64,000 nucleotides of DNA from Siphonodentalium dalli (taxonomy: Eukaryota; Mollusca; Scaphopoda; Gadilida; Siphonodentaliidae), in NCBI GenBank assembly GCA_032622095.1, contig CP136065.1, positions 245,147,474 to 245,211,473 of the forward strand. Reading direction: 5' to 3'. A program made the position numbers and the translations under genes. This document shows, piece by piece, positions 40,301 to 55,300 of this stretch. Numbering within the stretch: position 1 is the stretch's first letter; every line of letters begins with the position of its first letter. Under the pieces are notes generated by a model that was not told the origin of the DNA, did no database searches, and worked only from the letters and a program-made list of their open reading frames with translations.

Positions 40301-43300
40301 TCGTCCACTTTGATCCACAGTGAAAACATTTAAACGCCTGCACCATCCCAGAAATGATGAGAGAAATCACCATGTGAATGGATATTATGGAACTTACTTA
40401 TATTGAGATAAATCAACTGGATTCAATGATTACGTGATATATACGTAAGACAGCCCGATATATATAGGGCTAAGCTTCCCCCGACAATACACTGTTATAA
40501 TTTATTATGTATTACTGCCACTGTGTAATTCGTGTGTATATTGTAAATAAACTATCCTATCCTATCCTATCCTACGTCACAAGGTGGATGGACCTGACAG
40601 AAACCCGAATGAAAGAGTTTACAAGTTAGTACATCTATACTGAGTGCCTGTAAATTGGTTATTCTGTTTATTACATATCCCAGATAGAAAATTGGCAGCT
40701 TGATGTGTGGTTTAAATTGTTGGGAACAACTTTTAAAAGACAATTTAAGCACGAAATTTCACAAAAAGAAATTAAACGTCAATTAAATGACGTCAATTTC
40801 GGCAGTGACAATATACATATATAGGCCTACCTGCTAATTAACTGGGAAATCTGTATAAATCACACATATATGCTAGATAGGTAATAAATACAATATTGTA
40901 GGTTATTACAGACATGCCATATCGATATTAGATCAATTGAATATTCCAACAGATCATCGAATAAGGAAACAGCTGCATTTAGTTCAAATTCCATTAAAAT
41001 ATCAATGAAACTAGAATGTCAATAATTTGCTATTTCCCGCACATTTGCGGTAAAATCGTAACTATCAGATGATCTTCTCGTGCTATATTCGTGCCATTTT
41101 TTCTCGGTAGTGCCCTCCGTCAAACTAAATTTTCACCAAGAAATATAGCTTTGATGGTTGGGTTTACGCACCCAAATTGATTCTCAATATATTTGCCTAT
41201 AATGTCAATTGGTTTCCCGAAGTAAAGATCTTGGTTTGCAAAAGTTATGGAGATTTAAACAGGAATTTTACCTTTTTCGAGGCAAAAGCTGTGATAAAAG
41301 TATTGAAGGGACGCGATTATGCGATATTATTAACTAGGCAATCATACTTACTGTTTGTTGGTTCCTTTGTTCGATGATTAAAGCAAAAAAACAGGTTAGA
41401 AAATTTCATTCTGTGCTTTGACAAACCACGTTTTCCAATCTACCCCTCGTACTGGAATTCCCGTGGTTAGCAGCTCTACACCGACCCACAGCAATACACC
41501 GATCGTCACACATAGGGTGGACTGGGACTCATATAATATATAATATTAGTCCCAGCTACATGTAGCTAGAAATGTGAACAGCAGACATCCTGAGATACAA
41601 ACAATATATATTATTGATTGTTTGATTTTCCAACCAGTATTTAGTGGGGGGAATGTGTTGTTTTTAGACCAACAGCAGTATATTCTTCTACTTTTGGTCC
41701 AAAGTTTGGTCGGAATGGCTATCGGTTGAACAATTTAGGTTTAGAGGGTGTCAGGTTGGACATTTCATTTGGAAATGTTTGAGGTACCATTTGGAAAGTT
41801 CAACTTGGAGGGGGGGGGGGGGGGGGGTGCAAAGTAGTATTTCGAGAACACTTGACTTTGGTCTGGTTCAAGGTACGTACATTTGGAAATGTCAAGGTGG
41901 ACAAACCCAAGTTTCCCAACGAATGCCGGCTGATACGGACCCTGGCTCTTACGGACCCTGGCTCATACGGACCCTGGCTCATACGGACCTCCGGCTCATA
42001 CGGACCCTGGCTTATACGGACCCTGGCTTATACGGACCCTGGCTCTTACGGACCCTGGCTCATACGGACCTCAATTAAAATATACAATTATAGTTTTTTA
42101 TGTTTATTTAAATAAATTAAAATACCGACGACAACATATATACTGAGATAACAACAATATGATGTCAACACAAATGGAACAACGTTACATCAGACGAACA
42201 TTATCTAAACTGGGGCGTACAGCTTGGCGGCTTCTTTCAGTAGTTTGCTGGCAGTTATCCCCATCGACGAGTAGTCTATCCACAAGGACATCAACTTTCC
42301 GGTAGTCTCACTCGTTTTCCTAAAAAAAGTTGTATAACTCACCTGTGTCACAAACCCGATGTGTCAAACGGGAACATTCAGGTTCAATGCAGCCAATAAC
42401 CTCCGCACGAAGCCGAATGGAGCACAGTTAGAAATTGTGGAATTATGCCAGTCATCGGAGGGAGTATTTGGGGGGGGGGCTAACCCCGGGATGGTCGAAA
42501 TTTTATATTGAATATATACCAGTTGTGTTTTTACTAACATGTTTTCATAACAAATCAAACTCAGTGGATTCATCCTGATCACCATTCACTGACCATTCAT
42601 CATCGCGTGTCTGTTTACAAAACACTACAAAGGGATCAAACACGAGTGTTTATACAACGGACAATAAATCAGTTGAAACAAGTTGTGTTTTTACTAACAT
42701 GTTTTCGTAACAAATCAAACTCAGTGGATTAATCCTGATCACCATTCACTGACCATTTATCATCGCGTGTCTGTTTATACAACGACATAAAGGGATCACA
42801 CATGCGTGTTTATACAACGGTGAAAAGATTAATTAACACGATTCAATAAATTCTTTTTCAAGCCAGAACATCACCGAAATTCTCAATTAATACAGATATA
42901 TGTGTGAAAAGACAATCATAATTATATATTAAATTCATAAATATAAGTTTGAAGATCACCGAAAAAATCTGTTAAATTCATAAGTTTGAAAATCACCAAA
43001 AAAATCACCGAAATTCTCAATTAATACAGATATATGTGTGAAAAGACAATCATAATTATATATTAAATTCATAAATATAAGTTTGAAAATTGCATATTTT
43101 AATTGAGGTCCGTATGAGCCGGGGTCCGTATAAGCCAGGGTCCGTATCAGCCGGTGGTCCGTAAAAGCCAGGGTCCGTAAGAGCCAGGGTCCGTAAGAGC
43201 CAGGGTCCGTATAAGCCGCATACCTTCCCAACCACCCACCAATGGGGACCATCTACATGTAGCCACCTCCCCGATTATAAGGTATAAGAACACATTGGCT

Positions 43301-46300
43301 ACATGGATGCGACTAGAGATCTCCATTGTGGGGGGGTCTCCAACGATAACTTACTATTATTATCACAGCTCTCAGTTAGTGGCCAAGACATAAATGCTAT
43401 ACGTGTAAGCATTCTCTCCAGTCAATTATTTACCAGATCGACATACTTCTAAGTTAGGAATGAAATAGACACGACAAGAGAAAAATGTAATCCTGTCCAT
43501 TTTGGTCAATACATGTAGGCGATCACTACCATAAATATGGTAATATAAATTTTTGCCTCAAGGCGACATATAATATTTCCGAATGCCATGCTACATGAAA
43601 CTAAATATGAAATGTTCCAGATACCATAAAATCTCTTACACGTACCGGTACTTAATCCGATCAGAGGGTCCCCATATAATCACATTCCAACAACAACATT
43701 TTTTGAAATGACGCTTCAGTTTCAGAATCTAATAATTGCCCAAAAATAATGAAAAACACCATCAACTATAGTATAAAATTGCACAAAACCTGTTATTTAT
43801 CACCATTTTGTTCAACGAAATTTTACCGGTTTGTCAAATATCTGACACAAAAAGCCACTTGATTTTAGAGTTTAATATCCATCTTTGCCCGCAATTTGGT
43901 CAATGAAATTCTTCTCGTTGACTGTCTATTGGGCCACTATAATTAAAATAATAGATTTATAACATCGATATCTGATCACTCTGAGCTGTGGTGGGTGGGT
44001 TCCTCGACTCGAATCAAATATTTTTTACCCGCGAAGTCAAGGAAATAGTAATTTGCGACCGTTAATTCGGATTGAGTACCTTTAATATCTAACAGCAACC
44101 ATATCTCAACCCCACTACAATCTGGGACTAATATATGTTATACATGTATTAGTCCCAGCTACAATCAGTGAACCTGATGAATAATTTTAACAGCATCTGA
44201 AAATGAAAGAAACATCCCGCACCTTGTCTACGATATAATGAAAGCCATAATTTTAAATCAATCAGCTCTGCGTGTACCGGTATACATGTATATGTACACA
44301 TATTGGACCCACATGAATTGCTATATTCTCCATATTAATTTAAAACGAGCGCACCACTTTAACAAACTCATTATTGAGTATTATATCAATAGCGATGTGT
44401 TTGTTAAAGTGGCAAGGTCATTTTAGATTTATACTCCTTTTAACATCAGTAGGCCTACACAATCATTCGTTGCATAACTTTCATTAAATTTTCCTAGTAC
44501 TGAATATAAACAGTACTGGTACAATAACACTAGCAGTACTTGAACCGACCATACTGTAGGTGTCTGGCCTGTTTATTACCTTTTTAATTTGTTGATAGTT
44601 CATTCAGACAACATCCTCTAAGTTGCCTAATAATAGAGACAAACTAATAATAGTGATGGTGGGATTTTTTAGCTAAAATTAATAATAGTAACCACAGCAA
44701 TTTCACTCTATGTCTCTTAGTGATCTGATCATGGGAAGTGTTCTCCAAATATAATAACAGTGTTGACACTATCATATTATTGACACTATTATTGCACATG
44801 GGAGTATCGTTACTAGTACATGTAGATGCTAATATGAGTAAGTCATTATCAAGTCTGGCTCTTCTTGAATTCAACTATCATAGTGATATTCAACTACATG
44901 TATTATAGCTTAATTGTACTACCATACACACTGTATACTGGTACGGTATATACGTAAACTCCAGGTTTTCTCTGTTTTTACTAAAACTTCATGGAATCAT
45001 CTCACTTCGTAATGCACAACCACATTAAAGTGTACATGTATATAACACTATAATTTTAAAAGAGAAAATGAGAAGGCATCAGATTCCAATATAAAAAGAA
45101 TTCTACAGCTTATTGCAGGAGACCTGTTTATTTCATAATGGCAGAAGTACATATGTGCATGTATGCCATTTGAATGACATTTTAATAACTTCTCACCAAG
45201 ATGATTTCAAAATTCTAACTACTAGTACAAGTAAATCAGTTAAATAATCAAAAATGCCAGCACCGATATATATACTGTACTACATGTAGTAGGTACCGTA
45301 CATGAGATATTGTCACCACTTCATAATAGTTGAATATATATGGTACATGTACCGGTACAATGGAATTCAAGTTGTATCAGACCTGTTGTTTGGCATAACC
45401 AATGTACCAGTAAGTGACTTTGGTGATCACTGTTAGTCATTGATTTTGATAACATAAGTTCATGATTTTTACAAAATAATTTTAATGAATCAAAACCATG
45501 TGCAGCCGCATGTGTAACATGTAACTGTCTTTGTCCATTAGTCATTATCCAAGTCTGGTTTAGTCTTGATCTAATGATCAAAGGCGGAATGTTACTAGTA
45601 TGTACCGGTAACTTATTATCATGATCCGGGAGTACTGATGAATTATAATCCATTTCACAGCATTGTCCATGTCTGCATGTTTCCATGACATGTTTGGTAA
45701 ACATCCTCACTCGATTCACTGACACTGGTGAGTGGTGCCATTGCCATTCTGATTCTCCATATCATGTTCTACCCTTCACAAGTTCACACACATGTAGCTA
45801 CTGTACTTCTAATCAGTCTAATGTACTATTCAGAATGATAGAATCTGAATGAACATTCAATGACCTTTTACGGCATCAGCGTTGACTGCATTTCAGCGTT
45901 GACTGCATTTCAGCATTGAAGGGATGAGGAGTCCAGAATAGAACTATAATCATCATATTTTGCAATAATCATTACATTCACATTGTTTGCATTCTTCCAC
46001 TGGGGTCAATCAGTGCTATTCTGTATTCACTTATTCGAGTCAATCAATGTCCATGATAATAACAGCTGAATACGGCATAGTCTGACCTGCCACACTCAGT
46101 GACTCACACACAGTGTCTGTGACCAGTCCAGTGTTAGTTCAGTCATGAACGTAGTGCGCATCCTTCTACGCTGGAAGCAGCAAGTCCAGTGTGCGATATT
46201 CGGATTGGTCCCGTCACTTCACATGATATTTTCTGATAATTAAGCGGTATTTCTAACATCCAACGGGTTAAAACAGTCTATATCTAATCCGTTGTGTACA

Positions 46301-49300
46301 CGAAAGAATGAGATACACATTTTCTGCGAATAATGAACGAAACAAGCAGATATGACAGATGAAAAAACTATTTATTTTTAACACATAAAAATTCGGAAAT
46401 TCCACACCGGAAGTGTGAAATAACGTACTCTAACTCTGGGAACAATTTATCCCCAATTTCATGTACAAGAATGTTTAAACATTATCATAACATATTCGAC
46501 TTGTTTTTAATTTGTTTTCATGAAAAGGAATGATAAAAGGCACAATAAACATATCTAGAACGACAACTAAATCCAAATTAGCCATTTCCCCGTCATATTT
46601 CGGTCAGGCAAGCGAGGTACAAAAATGTATGAATCTGAGTACGAAAGTCGGAGTGTTCCTCTATCGTATTGCAATAATCGCCAACCTATTATAATATAAA
46701 AAAGCTATGCAGGGGGATAACTCGGAAAAAAAATTATTGTTGCGGAAAAAGTCTCATTGTGAGACTTTAAAGATGCAAAGCATTGGAAAATGTTAAGTTT
46801 CTAATAAACGGCATGTATATGTGAAATTTAACGCATTCATAAATGTGTTATATTTAATATAAATGCTTGTACATTGCACGTATATTTGAAATTTAACAAA
46901 TAATTTTTACCCCCAAAGCCAAAGAAATAGTAATTTAGGAGCGTCTTTGAGTAACTTTAAATGGAAGTGGTACTGTAATACAATATTGTAGGATTCTATC
47001 ATTCTAGTATTATTTCCTAGATGTAAGATATGTACAGTTTGAGTCTGAACCAGATGTAAATTTAATTTGGTCACTACTGTAAAATAAACAATAAGGAGTT
47101 GTAAAAGCTTTTAGTTTAATTTCTAAAGCTTTATTAATTAATGCCAACATCCATGGTATAATCCGATTAAAGCAATCAAATTGACAAGTTGGATGCACAT
47201 GTTACCATGTGAGCGTGGCCATTTATTTATGGAAGCGGTCTCACCGAAAAGTGTGACGCATTGCCAAAACATACTTCCAAAGCGCCTAGAACATAATCTG
47301 ATAATATCGTAATTGTTTTATATCTGAATAGCGGGAAGGTGGTCTTGTGCTAATTTATAAACTCATGGAATTTGAATGGTCTAGTTATTTCGGATACTAG
47401 CGATAATGACTTTGGATAATGACTTTGGATATATAATCCCCTGATAATCCCCACAAATATAGGCGACTTCAAATAGATCAGGCTGGAATGTGAACAAATT
47501 CTTTCATCAGAAAGGGATATTTTAAGGAAATGATTTGCCCAATGGTTCAGAGAGATAGGACAACAACATTCATGACAGATATATTTTAATATATTCTTTT
47601 GCAAAACAAGTCAAATTTCCACTGGTAAATCTCAGTTTGGTCATATTTGGACAGCCACTTTGATTTCGCCTCGCGGACATTCGAGGGCGAAGTCGCCGGC
47701 TCTTTATGCATAGTCAGTGATTACAGCATTGTAGCTTCGAGGCACAGATGCCATATTATTTCCATGTTATTGTATTCTATCAAAAACCAGAATACCATTG
47801 TAATGTAATTATCACGGCTTGCAATACAGGTTGCATGTTAACCATTGTTAATGCATAGTAAGTTATTACGGTATTGTGGCATTGGGGCACTGATAACATA
47901 ATAGTTCCAATATTATTGGACAAATTTATTTTAATTTATCTACAAATTTTCACTAATGTCATTGGATTAGAGGTCAGATGCTGTCTATTTGGTTCTGATC
48001 ACAGCCAGTACACCACATGGATTTACAATTTTAATTGCTAACCTGTGAAAAGGCTCAAAATAAGTGGCTGGTCAAGGTCATTGTCCGACAAAAAATAGCT
48101 TATGTCCAGTGTACTTCTGTATCTGTCGGACATTTTGTCCAATGCAAATTTTTTAAAATCTGTTTGGGTATGTCCAAGGAGCCATGCACTGCTGGCCAAA
48201 TAGGACATTGAAAGTAAAAAATAGTCCTTAATTTATAAATAAATTTCAGAGTGAATATAATTATGTCGTTTGTGAATTGCATGCATATTTATTAATCGAG
48301 ATAAAGTTTGAACTTTAGAAAACAAAAATATCATGACTTTTTCCCAGGTGGCAAATGGACGCTCACTAATATTTGCGCATCATTGACGAATAATAAGTCG
48401 ATTGGAAATTTAAATACTGTCTCATACAGTACATCTGAAAATTTGACAGGTACCATTTTGAAATGATCAACACCATCCTTTTGGTGCCTGTCATTTTGAC
48501 AGGCAGTAAAAAAATAATTATTTTGAGCCTTGTGTGTAATCTTCTGCCCTTTGATGAGAATAAGTAGAAACATGTAGACACTGGCTAGCCAATGAATTGT
48601 GTCAACACTTCTACCATGGCCCTCATGAACAAGGTGCTCCACATAGAAGACACAGCATGCCTGTCTGTACCAATAGCGTGGTCGTTGGAGAGTTGAACCC
48701 GGAATAAATTGGATAAAAGCTGATTTTTGTGTTATTCGACGCGGAAAAACACCAGGAACAACATATCCAAAATCCTCTCATGGGAAAATTCAGGATCCAA
48801 GATGGCGTCCATAATGTCTGTTATTATCGCAAAATACTGAATTTCTGTGGTAGGTGCTCCAATTAATGCCAAAATTCGTAATAAATTGAAATATATACAA
48901 ACAATGCTTTGTCGTAAACCATATCTGTAGAATGTATTTCCCAAAATGGCGCCAAAATGGACAAAATCGAATGAAATTTACATGTTGTGCAAAATTGAAG
49001 AGCTAGTCCTATACGAATGAACAAACTCTCGAATTATGCGAGAAAGAATGATTGCAGAGTATGAGAGAAACTTTTGATTAGAGATGTACGAATTATCTCT
49101 GATGTATCTCACGAGAGAGCAAGCGAAACCAGGGTCTTATGAAACGGGTTAAATCTCGACTTTTGTACACCCAGAAACGGAAACATAACGCAGTTTTTTC
49201 TGTACTGCTTATCTTGAATCGTGTGATATATGTGTAATTAAACAGATAAATGGGATTTAGTAGAGACGTATTGACTATGAGACCTTTTTCTAGAAGCAGA

Positions 49301-52300
49301 AAAATGTGTACTCCGAGCAGTCTCACGAATGTGACCGATCATCATTTATTTTGAATTTATAAATTAACTGATATAAAACGGTATGAAAGATATTCATATA
49401 GTATGGGTAAAATGTGTATATTCTATTGTCCGTGTCTCAAAATAGTAGTCATAGTTGCCTCAGATCAAGTGATAAAACACGAATATTTCGCTTTTACCAC
49501 AAGAATGCATGGTGGTATACCATGAACTAAATTTATTATATTGCATTGTTGAGTTTTGCATCGGAAACTCCATACAACTTGCATACAAAATGTTCAGCAC
49601 TTTCAATTGTTTCAGTGGATATTACTATATTACCTATACCCATTAAGAGTTCACAACATTCCAGGTAAATCTTCCATGCAGATCGTTTAGACACCCCATA
49701 TATGAACGAAGTTGAATCACACCCCGTTAAAGCATGAAGCGCAAAAATATAGTTCAGAGCGTCGCTCGGTATTTGGGTGGCAACATCCCTGATCGGTATA
49801 ATTTTAGGGCTTTTGGACGTTCCAGCCATCATGAACACATCACAATCTGCAGGAACTTTATCTAGGTAACCAAGCAATACCAATAGAGCATCGACCTCCC
49901 TACTTACCACAATAACTTGTTTCAGATTGCACCCCATGCTGGTATCAAGTGAATGAAGGATACGTCTAGTGTCAGCCTCTTCGTGATTAGACTCTAACCC
50001 TTTCAAGAATGTTCCATCTACCGAACAATCTATCTATACTCTGCAATATTCTGGGAACCCCCCCTGCAACAACAATAGTAACACATTCTGTTTTCGCTTT
50101 GGTAACAAGTTCTCGAGACAAGAAACCATTCAAATCGGACTTGTTGTAAGACAACAAAATGAAACTTTTGCAATTTTGTGGGATGGGAACATCACAATTT
50201 GTTATTGTCCTTCTTCTCGATCTGGTGGCAGTCTTGATAGATTTATCCGAGTATCTGTCGAACACTACATCAATCCAGACATAGCCTTCGCCCTTCTTCA
50301 ACACGCACACTGAGAATACATCGGCCAAATCTCCAAATGTATTTATCTTTCCCGGCTTACCTATGGCCACAACAAGGGCCTGACCGTCAATGACAATACC
50401 TGCACTGGGAGATGGCGTCAGTGTTTGTAAGTTGACTGCCCTGCCGGCATGAAGGGCAAATACAAGACGATGTAATACGCTGCGATCTGTTTTACAACAT
50501 GAACTCATGCCTGTTCCAATTGCATTATGCGAGACAAATAAAACACTTCGAACTGGAAACAAAGCAATGCTTAGTGACGCTCTGATCGAGAACGTATCCT
50601 GCCAAACAACAATGACACCATTCCCCGTGCAGGTATTGTCATTGACGGTCAGGCCCTTGTTGTGGCCATAGGTAAAGTCCGATTTGAATGGTTTCTTGTC
50701 TCAAGAACTTGTTACCGAAGCGAAAATAGAAGGTGTTTCTGTTGTTGTTGCAAGGGCGTTCCCCGAAGATTGCAGAGTAGATTGTTCAGTAGACGGAACA
50801 GACTTGAAAGGGTTAGAGTCTAATCTCAAAGAGGCTGACAGTAGACTCATCCATCATTCACTTGATCCAGCATGGGGTGCAATCTGAAACAATTTATTGT
50901 GGTAAGTAGGGACGTCGATGTTCTAGTGTTATTGCTTGGTTACCTAAACAAATTCCCTGCAGATTGTGATATGTTCATGATGGCTGGATCTTCCAAAAGC
51001 CCTAAAATTTACCCATCAGGGATGTTGCCACCCAAATACAGAGCGACGCTCTGAACTATATTCTTGCGTTTCATGCTTTAACGGTGTGTGATTCAACTTC
51101 GTTCATATTTGGGGTGTCTAAACGATTCGCATGGAATATTTACCTCAAATGTTGTGAACTCTTAAAGGGTATAGGTAATATTGCAATATCCACTGAAACA
51201 ATTGAAAGTGCTGAACATTTTGTATGCAAGTTGTAAGGAGTTTCCGATGCAAAACTCAATAATGCAAGATTCAGGATGTTCCCTCGGACTGAATCTCCCG
51301 AAAAGCTTCCACCAACTAGTGACTCATTTCATTACCACCTTTTGAGAACAAACTACCAGGTTTTAGTTTGGAAACGAGCAACCATTCCTGTGCAAACATT
51401 ACCGGATCCTTGGAAAGAAGATGCATGATGTCACTAGAACCCATTCCAAAGTCATGTCTCAAAATAATCAAATGTGGGTGCAACAAGGGGTGTGTAACAG
51501 CAAGGGGTACATGCAGACAATCAGAGTCACCCTGCACACCACTCTGAAACTGTGGAACTGACTGCAATAATAAATAAGGCTTTTATGTGACCATTTTTGG
51601 CTATTTGATGGCAAATTGTGTCGCATTGGGTGTTGATGAACCAGTTTCATAATATTACTGATGATTTTCAAATTTTTAACTGATTATTATATCGGCCATT
51701 TTGAATTGTCATTTTAGGTCAGAAATAATAATTTGTCGAGTTGCCAACATTGTTTTTTTGGAATCAGATTACAAATTACATTTAGACATAACTGTCTAAA
51801 CCATTTGAAGGATATATTTCACTTTCTGCCATTTAAGACGGCAATAATTTATGAAATTCGCAGTTTTTTTGTCATTATTGGGCATAAACTTCATAAAGCG
51901 GGTTAAATGTCAAACATGTTCACTTTAGATTACCACATATGTTCTGTGTATAGTGTCTCTTGTCACAATTCGTTCGAAAGCACGGAAATGCATAATATTC
52001 AAACGTCTTAGAAAAACATATACAGTCAATTTCGGTTAATAGAATATGCTCGGTGCAGCAATTTTTTATTTGAATAACCGATTATTTGATTAGACGAATT
52101 TGCACCAAAACGTTGTAATTTCGAGTTGACGATGCACCAAAACGTAATTTCGAGTTGACGATGTACCACTGACTTGACCGATGTTTGTTTGATATAAAAA
52201 CTTTAAAATACCTGTTATTAAATGTGTATTTACTTCATAATATTGTTCTCTTTATTGATTGTTTCATATAATATTAAAATATTTGTAATACCATTGTCAG

Positions 52301-55300
52301 ATTGTGTGTTTGTTGTTACTTTTTACCGAGGGAAAATTGTAAAAACATCGATCGATAAAAGCACGTGTTCCGAGTCAATGTTTACATTGAAGGACTGGTT
52401 AGAGTTATTCACCTTTGATCGATATTAGCACATGTTTAATGTTTACATTGAAGGACTGGTTAGAGTTATTCACCTTTGATTGATAGAAGCACATATATAT
52501 ATAGTGATTGAGGAAGACATTTTATAGAACATGATTGCGAACAACCTAACTTTTTCGCGATTTCAGTCTGAGAAAACTTCTGGTCTAGTAACTTAATCAC
52601 TTCAAACTTATCCGCCAGGGAGAGGTCGTTGCGCTTTCGTTTCGAGTTCATAATGACTGAGTAATTATGACTCGTGTACCCACAGCATCGCATTTATAAT
52701 AGCCCTGGTACGATTTTGTTTTTACAAGTGACACGTTAATTTACTCTTTGTTAGCGGGTGTACTCAAACAAATACTTAAACAAACACTCTGTCATAATAA
52801 ATGGGACAATCCTTTGTTCGCGCCATAGAGTGTGAAACGAACACAACAGTTCTTTATGCATGGTCATTAACAGGCATCAAATACAAAAGAACCGAGTCGC
52901 TAACAGGTGTCTGTCCAACTACAGTACTGGCTTTTGTTAAACATGCAATTAGTCACTATTGTAACATCCTCTATGTGGACAACGGGTCACGAATAAAGCG
53001 TCCGGTTTATTAGTTTCCTAATCGGATTAAGTCTGAACATTGATATAAACTATAGACTATAGATGCGGGATTTTCCAACACTGCTTACAAAATATAATAG
53101 TGTCATTTAAACAACAACAACATAGTGTCATTTATGGCGTGAATTATGGGAATGTTGTGCAATAAAACAACAAGACAAGTGTTATTATAATATTTTATTA
53201 TTCACATTTAATTGAAAAATCACTTTCTTAAAGTAACTTATGACAGTAAAGCACTCGCTTTTGAAACGTTTTATGTCACCCATTTTCGATCTAATACGAT
53301 TGTCTGCGGTTTCTTGACATAAACTATAATATTTTGGATGAAATACCTTCAACTAAGTTCTAGAATGCACGAAAATTGTCTACTAAGAACACGGTTTGTT
53401 AGCAGCATGAAAATTAGTCTTACATACAATGTCTGTTGTACCGTCTCTTTGATATGGTGAGACACGCGGTGCTAATCTATTGAAGATATGAGTGTTTCTT
53501 TACAGTATAATAAGCATTAATTGCTACAAATATGTATTGTTTAATATCACTGGGAGTGTTGACAATTCCGGAAATATAACTAACATTTAGACCGCTAGAG
53601 TGTGCACTTAAATTTCGGTGTTACATTCAATAATTAATCATCATGCCGAATGAAACTACCATGAACCGTGAGGCGAAACATTAGTTCATGTGTTGCATGT
53701 CCGATATTATTATTTTTGGCCCGACAATTGGATGTTGGATAAGCAGAACACCCAAACTTTAAAGACGCAAATCATTGGGGTTTGACTTGCGGTGCAGTGG
53801 CCGATAAATCCTCAGATGGATCTGTTTAATGATGTGTGTACCTTTAAAGATATTCAACAACCGACTTGTATATTATCAATACATATTTTCACTCCTATGT
53901 GGTTATCCAATATGTTGCTTTCTTTGTTGTATTGCTTGCAGTTGTGGCCATTTTGACAGCCATTTCATGGCCACGATTGTATGATTTTCTGTGCGTATCA
54001 CTCTATTCGCTCCCGTACTATAATTTAACACAAACTGGTATAACGGCGTAATTCCGATGCCACAATATATCGTATCATGACTTGTTTCGAGAACCGATGT
54101 AGTATAGACAACCATGTTGGACGCCATCTTGGATAACAAAGTTTGCCCACAGTGGATTTTTGTGGATTTTGGATATGTTGTTCCTGAGGCTATTCCGCGT
54201 TGAATGACATCAAAATCAGCTTGTATCCAATTTATTCCGGGTTGATCCCCAAATTCTGCTTCAACGACCACACTACAAGTTAACAATGGATATGGTTACT
54301 TGCAACAAGTAGGCCAGAGTGCTCTCATCAAGGCGAACATCCAAGATGTAGCCAAAGGTTTCTTATGGACGGAATCGCATTTGAATAGTGAAACAAACTG
54401 TAGCTGGAGAGTCAGGTAACTATGTTTTCATATCTTGGCAGTCTTGTATCAGGGAAGCCTATTCAACAAGATACAGGGGAGAGCTTTCCGATGAATGGCA
54501 ACAAGCCATATTTCCGACTAAATCCAGAAAAATTATCCATAATTCTGCTGTGGTTAAGGAATCGATTATTTAGAGCATTACTGTGAAGTGTAGCAGGTGC
54601 AAAGAAACAGACATGCAGAACTAATGATAGATTATGATTTGATGGAGATTTTCATTCGATAATAGAAACTTTGAAATGAAATTGGTTGTCCCCAAATCTT
54701 GTGCATCAGATTGTCCTGTGCCCCAATCAAACCAGTCGCCCAATTCGTAGTAACCCGACTCTTTCAGTTATACTGTACATGTATGTAAAGTATGAGACAC
54801 TATATCTATATTTGCAAATGTCTGTCTATCTGTGTTCTATAGAAATTCACGAGGGACCATCTAGATGGCACAAAAGGGGTCTTTTCTTTAGAATTTTCTA
54901 AAGTGACGCCGTTGTTGTCAGGGGCAGAAAAGGGAGGGGCAGAAAAATATTTTGTCGCCGATTGTCACCAAACTGATATAATTATAATCATCCCCATGAT
55001 ATCACGAATCTAATTGTCTTGTTAAAATTTGTCAAAAGTGGCGCTGTTCAAGTCAGGGATGCATGGAAGGGGAGAGGGGCACCAAAATTGTTCACATAAT
55101 TTTAGCGCCGATTTCCACAAAATTGATATACATTCTTCTCCATGATAAGGAATCTAATTGTGTGATTTAAAGATGTCAAATTGGTGTCGTTTGTATGAGA
55201 GATTTGGGGGGGGTTGTGGGCACTAAATTTGATAAGAATTTGTTTGTCGCCGATTTCCACCAAACTTATACATAATCATCCCCATGAGGAGTGAGGAGTC

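Larger units (their letters stand above)
38521..41519 (-). mobile_element. 3.0-kb DNA transposon with 438-bp inverted ends
   Basis: Inverted arms 38521-38958 and 41082-41519 are about 90% identical and start CACCCTATGTGTG. GACTG flanks both sides, a candidate 5-bp target duplication. The interior carries minus-strand coding remnants (39156-40373). I cannot assign a superfamily from the ends alone. Confidence 0.85.

Noticed and set aside
45321-45725. 134-codon minus-strand open frame
   Set aside because: No domain, no flanking splice signals with matching phase, composition of intergenic DNA. An open frame of this length is expected by chance in 64 kb.
48331-48642. Minus-strand frame with LVSVHLPPGKK resembling a REJ fragment
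   Set aside because: There is an acceptor-like TGACAG, but no other REJ motif, no matching donor, and its position before exon 2 would put REJ sequence ahead of the PKD repeats.
51316-51671. Minus-strand ORFs
   Set aside because: They are antisense to the Cys-rich C-terminus of the plus-strand EADTR-family pseudogene.
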